A stretch of 47,774 bases of DNA, taken from positions 146,119-193,892 of the forward strand of contig NZ_ML123045.1 of assembly GCF_003846175.1 (NCBI RefSeq), in the 5' to 3' direction. The DNA is from Streptomyces sp. ADI95-17. Its GTDB lineage: Bacteria; Actinomycetota; Actinomycetes; Streptomycetales; Streptomycetaceae. Below the pieces are notes generated by a model, which did not search any database, was not told the DNA's origin, and saw nothing but the letters and a program-made list of their open reading frames with translations. The position numbers and the translations under genes are program-made. Shown here in pieces: positions 42,238 through 47,774 of the stretch. How positions within the stretch are numbered: position 1 is the first letter of the stretch; each line of letters begins with the position of its first letter.

Positions 42238-42290
42238 GGGCGGGGTCCTCACTCCCGGCAGCCGGCCGGCCGGGAGTGAGGGCCCCGCCC
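42238..42290 (+). terminator. Strong terminator of the RHH-DUF4097-ABC operon
   Basis: A 22-base stem with one wobble pair (left arm starts GGGCGGGGTCCTCACTCCCG, 42238-42259; right arm 42269-42290) and a 9-base loop, 17 bases after the permease stop. Confidence 0.9.
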
Positions 42291-42527
42291 GACGCGACGC
42301 ACTTCACCGTCACACAGGATCCGCTGCTGCTCGCTCTCCACGATGCCGCAGCGGTCGCTTCCGGTCGCGACTCCGACCTGCTGACCTGCGGGGGCAAGAA
42401 GACCCTGGTGGCGGATGACGCGGGCGACAGTGAACTGGAGCGAGGATTCCGCGTTGCGGCAGCGCGTCGGGGCAACTGTTCCTGACCTCCGCATCACCGT
42501 GCGTCGGCCGCCGTGGCGGCGCGGCGG

Positions 42528-42741
42528 TCAGACGCGCGGGGGCCAGCCGTAGTGATACCGCGCCCGCACGATGACGAGTTCCGACTCCGTCGCCCTGTAC
42601 ACCAGGCGGTGCTAGTCGTCGATGCGCCGTGTCATGCGTCGGGTCGTTCTCAGACCGGAAGGCGCAGTCCTCCACGGACATGAGGACCGCGTGTCCCTTG
42701 AGGAAGAGGTGCTTTCGAGCCTCGCCGGCCGGTGTCGACAT
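42528..42741 (-). pseudogene. Decayed YefM-YoeB toxin-antitoxin locus
   Basis: Read on the minus strand from 42741, the frame begins MSTPAGEARKHLF, then GHAVLMSVEDCAF, two conserved pieces of a YefM antitoxin with the roughly 18 residues between them missing. After another break, a second frame carries the YoeB toxin end: RRIDD, a TAG stop at 42612-42614, then HRLVYRATESELVIVRARYHY and a short tail to the stop at 42528. The toxin HRLVY and RYHY words are the family's catalytic C-terminus. Internal deletions and the in-frame stop mean neither protein can be made. The 42291-42527 stretch beside it shows no coding sequence I trust. Confidence 0.8.
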
Positions 42742-42849
42742 GGCTGACCACTTTCCTGCTGTGACGCTGCGACTCAGTGGAACCAGTGAGCGGGCGGGCC
42801 TTCTCGTCCGCGCCCCGCGATGTCAGCACCGCCGGGTACCGTCACAGGC

Positions 42850-45180
42850 ATGGCCACCATGTCCTCCACGACCTCCTCCACACCCAACATGGCCGTCCTC
42901 GAAGGTGTGCTGGAGCGCATCACGTACGCCAACGAGGAGAACGGATACACGGTCGCGCGCGTCGACACCGGTCGCGGCGCCAACGACCTGCTCACCGTGG
43001 TCGGTTCGCTGCTCGGTGCGCAGCCCGGCGAGTCGCTGCGCATGGAAGGGCGCTGGAGTTCGCACTCGCAGTACGGCAAGCAGTTCACCGTCGAGAACTA
43101 CACGACGATCCTGCCCGCCACGATCCAGGGCATCCGCCGCTACCTCGGCTCCGGGCTGATCAAGGGCATCGGCCCGGTGATGGCCGACCGGATCACCACC
43201 CACTTCGGCGTCGACACCCTAGACATCATCGAGAAGGAACCGAAGCGGCTCGTCGAGGTCCCCGGCCTCGGACCCAAGCGCACGAAGATGATCGCCGCGG
43301 CGTGGGAGGAGCAGAAGGCGATCAAGGAGGTGATGGTCTTCCTCCAGGGCGTCGGCGTCTCCACCTCCATCGCCGTCCGCATCTACAAGAAGTACGAGGA
43401 CGCCTCGATCTCCGTCGTCAAGAACCAGCCCTACCGGCTGGCCGCCGACGTCTGGGGCATCGGCTTCCTCACCGCCGACAAGATCGCCCAGGCGGTCGGC
43501 ATCCCGCACGACAGCCCGGAGAGGGTCAAGGCCGGTCTCCAGTACGCGCTGTCGCAGTCCACCGACCAGGGGCACTGCTTCCTCCCCGAGGAGCGGCTGA
43601 TCGCGGACGGCGTGAAGCTGCTCCAGGTCGACACCGGCCTGGTCATCGAGTGCCTCGCCGAACTGGCCGAGGACCCGGAGGGAGTCGTACGGGAGAAGGT
43701 GCCCTCGCCCGAGGGCGGCGAACTCGTCACCGCCATCTACCTGGTGCCCTTCCACCGTGCCGAGGTCGCCCTCGCCGCCCAGGTGCAGCGGCTGCTGCGG
43801 ACGCCCGAGGAGCGGATGCCGGCCTTCGCGGACGTGGACTGGGACAAGGCGCTGGCCTGGCTCGGTACGCGTACGGGGGCGAAGCTGGCGCCCGAGCAGG
43901 AGGCGGCGGTCCGGCTCGCGCTCAGCCGGAAGGTCGCGGTGCTGACCGGCGGGCCCGGCTGCGGGAAGTCGTTCACCGTCCGGTCGATCGTGGAGCTGGC
44001 ACGGGCCAAGAAGGCCAAGGTGGTGCTGGCCGCGCCGACCGGGCGGGCGGCCAAGCGGCTCTCCGAGCTGACCGGCGCCGAGGCCTCCACCGTCCACCGG
44101 CTGCTCGAACTGAAGCCGGGCGGCGACGCCGCGTACGACCGGGACCGTCCGCTGGACGCCGATCTGGTGGTCGTCGACGAGGCGTCGATGCTCGATCTGC
44201 TGCTGGCCAACAAGTTGCTGAAGGCGGTGGCACCCGGTGCCCATCTGCTGCTCGTCGGGGACGTCGACCAGCTGCCCTCGGTAGGCGCGGGGGAGGTGCT
44301 GCGCGATCTGCTCGCCGACGGCAGCCCCGTTCCCGCGGTCCGGCTCACCACGATCTTCCGCCAGGCCCAGCAGTCCGGCGTCGTCACCAACGCACACCGG
44401 ATCAACTCCGGCATTCCGCCCCTCACTCAGGGCCTCAAGGACTTCTTCCTCTTCGTGGAGGACGAGACGGAGGACGCCGGAGTGCTCGCGGTGGATGTCG
44501 CGGCCCGGCGCATTCCGGCCAAGTTCGGGCTGGACGCGCGCCGGGACGTGCAGGTCCTCGCCCCGATGCACCGCGGCCCGGCCGGCGCGGGCACGCTCAA
44601 CGGACTCCTCCAGCAGGCCATCACCCCGGCCCGCCCGAACCTCCCCGAGAAGCGGTTCGGCGGCCGGGTCTTCCGGGTCGGCGACAAGGTCACCCAGATC
44701 CGCAACAACTACGACAAGGGGGAGAACGGCGTCTTCAACGGCACGGTCGGCGTCGTCACCGCCCTTGACCTGGACGAACAGACGCTGACGGTGCTCACCG
44801 ACGAGGACGAGGAGATCGGCTACGACTTCGACGAGCTCGACGAGCTGGCGCACGCGTACGCCATGACGATCCACCGTTCCCAGGGCAGCGAGTACCCGGC
44901 CGTCGTCATCCCGGTGACGAAGAGCGCCTGGATGATGCTCCAGCGGAACCTGCTGTACACCGCTGTGACCAGGGCCAAGAAGCTCGTCGTGCTGGTCGGC
45001 TCACGGCAGGCGATCGGCCAGGCGGTCCGCACGGTTTCCGCAGGCAGACGCTGTACGGCGCTGGATTACCGGCTGGCGGGGGGCTCGGGCGGAGGATCGG
45101 CGGAAAAAATGATCGATCAAATCGGTGGGAAACATCACGCAGCCCTTCCGGAACCGGAACCGAGGGGGCAGGATGAGTAA
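42850..45180 (+). CDS. recD2: RecD-like ATP-dependent DNA helicase, RecD2
   Basis: A 776-residue SF1 helicase (5'-3') of the RecD2 type that works without RecBC. The N-terminal extension (VLEGVLERITYANEENGYTV) carries the OB-like region and paired helix-hairpin-helix motifs (GSGLIKGIGPVMADRI; VEVPGLGPKRTKMI). Walker A is at 367-374 (GGPGCGKS), Walker B at Asp443-Glu444 (VVDEASM), then GDVDQLPSVG, TTIFRQ, an SH3-like KVTQIRNNY region and the final motif LLYTAVTRAKKLV. Likely functions are replication-fork repair and mismatch or recombination support. The ATG at 42850 is chosen; an upstream ATG at 42820 and downstream ones are possible. Its 5' end is duplicated at 38612. Confidence 0.92.
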   Translation: MATMSSTTSSTPNMAVLEGVLERITYANEENGYTVARVDTGRGANDLLTVVGSLLGAQPGESLRMEGRWSSHSQYGKQFTVENYTTILPATIQGIRRYLGSGLIKGIGPVMADRITTHFGVDTLDIIEKEPKRLVEVPGLGPKRTKMIAAAWEEQKAIKEVMVFLQGVGVSTSIAVRIYKKYEDASISVVKNQPYRLAADVWGIGFLTADKIAQAVGIPHDSPERVKAGLQYALSQSTDQGHCFLPEERLIADGVKLLQVDTGLVIECLAELAEDPEGVVREKVPSPEGGELVTAIYLVPFHRAEVALAAQVQRLLRTPEERMPAFADVDWDKALAWLGTRTGAKLAPEQEAAVRLALSRKVAVLTGGPGCGKSFTVRSIVELARAKKAKVVLAAPTGRAAKRLSELTGAEASTVHRLLELKPGGDAAYDRDRPLDADLVVVDEASMLDLLLANKLLKAVAPGAHLLLVGDVDQLPSVGAGEVLRDLLADGSPVPAVRLTTIFRQAQQSGVVTNAHRINSGIPPLTQGLKDFFLFVEDETEDAGVLAVDVAARRIPAKFGLDARRDVQVLAPMHRGPAGAGTLNGLLQQAITPARPNLPEKRFGGRVFRVGDKVTQIRNNYDKGENGVFNGTVGVVTALDLDEQTLTVLTDEDEEIGYDFDELDELAHAYAMTIHRSQGSEYPAVVIPVTKSAWMMLQRNLLYTAVTRAKKLVVLVGSRQAIGQAVRTVSAGRRCTALDYRLAGGSGGGSAEKMIDQIGGKHHAALPEPEPRGQDE

Positions 45181-45183
45181 GTT

Positions 45184-45202
45184 CGCGGCACTCAGTGCCG
45201 CG
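45184..45202. terminator. Short hairpin after recD2
   Basis: CGCGGCAC/GTGCCGCG with a three-base loop, right after the recD2 stop. It may end recD2 transcription or sit in the citrate synthase leader. Confidence 0.45.
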
Positions 45203-45309
45203 AGTAGGTCCAATGGACGACCCCGAGTGCACTCTCCTGAGCCAAATGGGGGAGGGTGGAGACAGTCAGGGAACCTCGAAGAAGAGGCACTACGTCGGTG
45301 AGGGATGAC

Positions 45310-46599
45310 GTGAGCGACAACTCTGTAGTACTGCGGTACGGCGATGGCGAGTACACCTACCCGGTGATCGACAGCACCGTCGGCGACAAGGGCTTCGACA
45401 TCGGGAAGCTCCGGGCCAATACCGGTCTGGTGACGCTGGACAGCGGATACGGCAACACCGCAGCGTATAAATCCGCCATCACCTACCTCGACGGTGAGCA
45501 GGGCATTCTCCGCTACCGCGGCTACCCCATCGAGCAGCTCGCCGAGCGCTCGACGTTCCTGGAGGTCGCGTACACGCTCATCAACGGCGAGCTTCCCAAG
45601 GTCGACGAGCTGTCGACCTTCAAGAACGAGATCACCCAGCACACGCTGCTGCACGAAGACGTCAAGCGTTTCTTCGACGGCTTCCCGCGCGACGCTCACC
45701 CGATGGCCATGCTGTCCTCGGTCGTCAGCGCGCTGTCCACGTTCTACCAGGACAGCCACAACCCGTTCGACGAGGAGCAGCGCCACCTCTCGACGATCCG
45801 GCTGCTGGCCAAGCTGCCGACGATCGCGGCGTACGCGTACAAGAAGTCGATCGGCCACCCCTTCGTCTACCCGCGCAACGACCTCGGGTACGTCGAGAAC
45901 TTCCTGCGCATGACCTTCTCGGTCCCCGCCCAGGAGTACGACCTGGACCCGGTCGTCGTCTCCGCGCTCGACAAGCTGCTCATCCTGCACGCGGACCACG
46001 AGCAGAACTGTTCGACCTCCACCGTGCGTCTGGTCGGCTCCTCGCAGGCGAACATGTTCGCCTCGATCTCCGCCGGCATCTCGGCGCTGTGGGGCCCGCT
46101 GCACGGTGGCGCCAACCAGTCGGTGCTGGAGATGCTGGAAGGCATCCAGGCCAACGGCGGCGATGTCGACTCCTTCATCCGCAAGGTGAAGAACAAGGAG
46201 GACGGCGTCCGGCTGATGGGCTTCGGCCACCGCGTCTACAAGTCCTTCGACCCGCGCGCCAAGATCATCAAGGCCGCCGCCCACGACGTGCTGTCCGCGC
46301 TCGGCAAGTCCGACGAGCTGCTCGACATCGCGCTGAAGCTGGAGGAGCACGCGCTCTCCGACGAGTACTTCGTCTCGCGCAACCTCTACCCCAACGTGGA
46401 CTTCTACACGGGCCTGATCTACCGGGCCATGGGCTTCCCGACCGAGATGTTCACCGTGCTCTTCGCGCTCGGCCGTCTCCCGGGCTGGATCGCCCAGTGG
46501 CACGAGATGATCAAGGAGCCGGGTTCCCGCATCGGCCGCCCGCGCCAGATCTACACCGGCGAGGTCCTGCGCGACTTCGTCCCGGTCGAGGCTCGCTGA
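45310..46599 (+). CDS. gltA: Citrate synthase
   Basis: A 429-residue enzyme of the TCA cycle, joining acetyl-CoA and oxaloacetate. The catalytic residues are all seen: His265 in LHGGANQS, His307 in GFGHRVYK and Asp364 in NVDFYTG. The N-terminal extension (SVVLRYGDGEYTYPVIDS) marks the hexameric, NADH-sensitive Gram-negative/actinobacterial type. The GTG at 45310 is preceded by GAGGGA. It follows recD2 in the same direction but is probably transcribed alone, and ends in a clear terminator. It is likely the main citrate synthase of the organism, though a second copy elsewhere cannot be excluded. Confidence 0.95.
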   Translation: MSDNSVVLRYGDGEYTYPVIDSTVGDKGFDIGKLRANTGLVTLDSGYGNTAAYKSAITYLDGEQGILRYRGYPIEQLAERSTFLEVAYTLINGELPKVDELSTFKNEITQHTLLHEDVKRFFDGFPRDAHPMAMLSSVVSALSTFYQDSHNPFDEEQRHLSTIRLLAKLPTIAAYAYKKSIGHPFVYPRNDLGYVENFLRMTFSVPAQEYDLDPVVVSALDKLLILHADHEQNCSTSTVRLVGSSQANMFASISAGISALWGPLHGGANQSVLEMLEGIQANGGDVDSFIRKVKNKEDGVRLMGFGHRVYKSFDPRAKIIKAAAHDVLSALGKSDELLDIALKLEEHALSDEYFVSRNLYPNVDFYTGLIYRAMGFPTEMFTVLFALGRLPGWIAQWHEMIKEPGSRIGRPRQIYTGEVLRDFVPVEAR

Positions 46600-46637
46600 A
46601 CCTCGTAACACCCCCCGGCCGCCGAGGCCGGTCGACT

Positions 46638-46684
46638 TCGCCCCGCGTACCGCGCTTTCGCACAGAGCGCGGTGTCCGGGGCGA
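46638..46684 (+). terminator. Terminator of citrate synthase
   Basis: Two nested inverted repeats: outer TCGCCCCG/CGGGGCGA (46638-46645, 46677-46684) and inner ACCGCGCT/AGCGCGGT (46649-46656, 46666-46673). Together they make a long interrupted stem, 38 bases after the stop. Confidence 0.8.
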
Positions 46685-47094
46685 TTTGCGTGCCCGGCGG
46701 TCCGTTCACCGTCGAGCGGCAGAAAGAAGCGCCCCGCCATCGATCCCCCCACGGGCCGACAGCGAGGCGCTTCCCATGTCCCGGAGCGGATTCCCCCCAC
46801 GGGATCCGGCCGGGCGTCTGTGGGAGCCGAAGCTCCAGCGTTCCTCAACCACTGCGCACTGCGTTCGCTGCGCTCTTCAGTTGTCCTTCCGGTGCGGTCT
46901 GCCGGGGTACGTACGCACGGGAGGGCCGCTCAAAGCTCCCCGGTGCACGTGCCCCGGCCAACGCTTGCCCGCAGCGTCCCCCAAGACGCTCCGACGGACG
47001 TCCCCCAAGACATCCTTGGCATCGCACTCTTAGACTCACGAACCCGCCGGATGGTTACCCCGAAATCCATGTGATCTGGATCTCTTTGTGGAAA
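46685..47094. other. Intergenic stretch without a recognisable gene
   Basis: About 410 bases between citrate synthase and the convergent P-type ATPase. Open frames here look like chance. Seen: an 8-base inverted repeat GAAGCGCC/GGCGCTTC (46726-46733, 46766-46773) and a repeated GTCCCCCAAGAC near 46976 and 47000. Codon bias and known motifs are absent. Confidence 0.6.
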
Positions 47095-47774
47095 TTACGT
47101 GAAGGCGCGCAACCGGAGGCTGTTCGTCACGACGAAGACCGATGAGAACGCCATCGCCGCTCCCGCAATCATAGGGTTGAGCAGGCCAAATGCCGCAAGG
47201 GGCAGGGCGGCTGTGTTATAGCCGAATGCCCAGAAAAGGTTGCCTTTGATCGTGGTCAGGGTGCGCCTGGAGAGCCGGATCGCGTCCACGGCCACCTTGA
47301 GATCTCCACGAACCAGCGTGAGGTCGCTCGCCTCGATCGCGGCGTCCGTGCCGGTCCCCATCGCCAGCCCGAGGTCCGCGGTGGCGAGGGCGGCCGCGTC
47401 GTTGACCCCGTCCCCGACCATGGCGACGGAGCGCCCCCGGGCCCGCAGCCCCTCGATGACGTGCACCTTTTCCTCGGGGAGCACCTCGGCGTGGACCTCG
47501 TCGATCCCGACGGCACGGGCCACGGCCTCGGCCACGGCACGGTTGTCACCGGTCAGCAGAACGGGATGGAGCCCGAGCGCGCGGAACTCGGCGACGGCCT
47601 CCGCACTGGAATCCTTGATCCGGTCGGCCACCGCGAGGACGCCGCGCGCCTTCCCGTCCCAGGCGACCATGACCGCGGTACGGCCCTCGGCCGCCGCGTC
47701 CGCGACGGCGCCGGAAAGGGCCTCGGGGACGTCGACGCCCGCGTCGGCGAGCAGTTGCGGACGGCCGACGAGGA
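47095..47774 (-). CDS. Heavy-metal P1B-type ATPase, C-terminal part (runs off window)
   Basis: The 3' part (about 226 codons) of a metal-transporting P-type ATPase; the frame stays open to the window edge. The nucleotide/phosphorylation hinge is present ([18 protein letters not shown], then [20 protein letters not shown] with GDGVND), and the last two membrane helices include [17 protein letters not shown], with the conserved YN pair. This pattern fits copper/silver-type (CopA-like) exporters more than zinc types, but the metal-binding CPC helix is outside the window, so the metal is not proven. Confidence 0.88.
   Translation of the reverse strand, partial: LVGRPQLLADAGVDVPEALSGAVADAAAEGRTAVMVAWDGKARGVLAVADRIKDSSAEAVAEFRALGLHPVLLTGDNRAVAEAVARAVGIDEVHAEVLPEEKVHVIEGLRARGRSVAMVGDGVNDAAALATADLGLAMGTGTDAAIEASDLTLVRGDLKVAVDAIRLSRRTLTTIKGNLFWAFGYNTAALPLAAFGLLNPMIAGAAMAFSSVFVVTNSLRLRAFT

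Noticed and set aside
42276..42485. A 69-codon frame after the ABC permease
   Set aside because: No motif, no ribosome site, begins inside the terminator stem; left unannotated.
46672..47145. Plus-strand frames between citrate synthase and the P-type ATPase
   Set aside because: They lack codon bias and family features and overlap the convergent ATPase gene; treated as non-coding.

Overview
The window looks like a stretch of a Streptomyces chromosome. G+C is very high, third codon positions are strongly GC, and GTG or TTG starts and 4-base ATGA/GTGA gene overlaps are common. Actinomycete hallmarks include an XRE-DUF397 pair, a large ATPase-LuxR (LAL) regulator, a PS-10/S37 secreted peptidase and long secreted-protein signal peptides. 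No rRNA, tRNA, CRISPR array or intact transposase was seen.

Layout. 0.1-2 kb: an XRE/DUF5753 regulator with its DUF397 partner, divergent from two small Streptomyces-type proteins. 2.1-6.5 kb: a type I restriction subunit (HsdR) with a YgjP-like metallopeptidase but no HsdM or HsdS beside it. 6.5-12.4 kb: a PucR regulator divergent from a sodium:solute symporter, an agmatinase-family ureohydrolase and a ThDP enzyme, probably a guanidino-compound uptake and breakdown operon. 12.4-12.8 kb: a small orphan protein resembling the C-terminal end of Cas8c (Cas11c-like). 12.9-20.8 kb: a secreted beta-lactamase-fold protein, a fused asymmetric ABC exporter, two small secreted proteins and an S37 peptidase. 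20.9-24.9 kb: a Tat-exported GH3 hexosaminidase and a LysR/EamA divergent pair. 24.9-32.6 kb: a TIM-barrel isomerase, then a compact class II lanthipeptide locus on the minus strand (lanM, precursor gene, LAL regulator). 32.8-37.2 kb: LacI regulator divergent from a Gfo/Idh/MocA oxidoreductase, a DUF993 protein and a sugar isomerase/epimerase, with a LacI-type operator between them. 37.3-38.5 kb: HxlR regulator and NAD(P)-binding protein.

38.5-42.8 kb is the most scarred part. A ribbon-helix-helix regulator, a DUF4097 protein and a DrrAB-type ABC transporter form a module. It is preceded by a tandem repeat and a frameshifted copy of the 5' end of recD2, and followed by a decayed YefM-YoeB toxin-antitoxin locus and then the intact recD2. 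The regulator gene carries tandem 11-bp operator-like repeats, the last of which covers its own start codon. The window closes with recD2, citrate synthase and the 3' part of a metal-transporting P-type ATPase.

The strongest leads for something undescribed are the single-cysteine lanthipeptide locus, the orphan Cas11c-like protein, the RHH operator array with its flanking recD2 scar, and the HsdR-metallopeptidase pair without a methylase. All calls come from reading the sequence and from memory of protein families; no database search was run.
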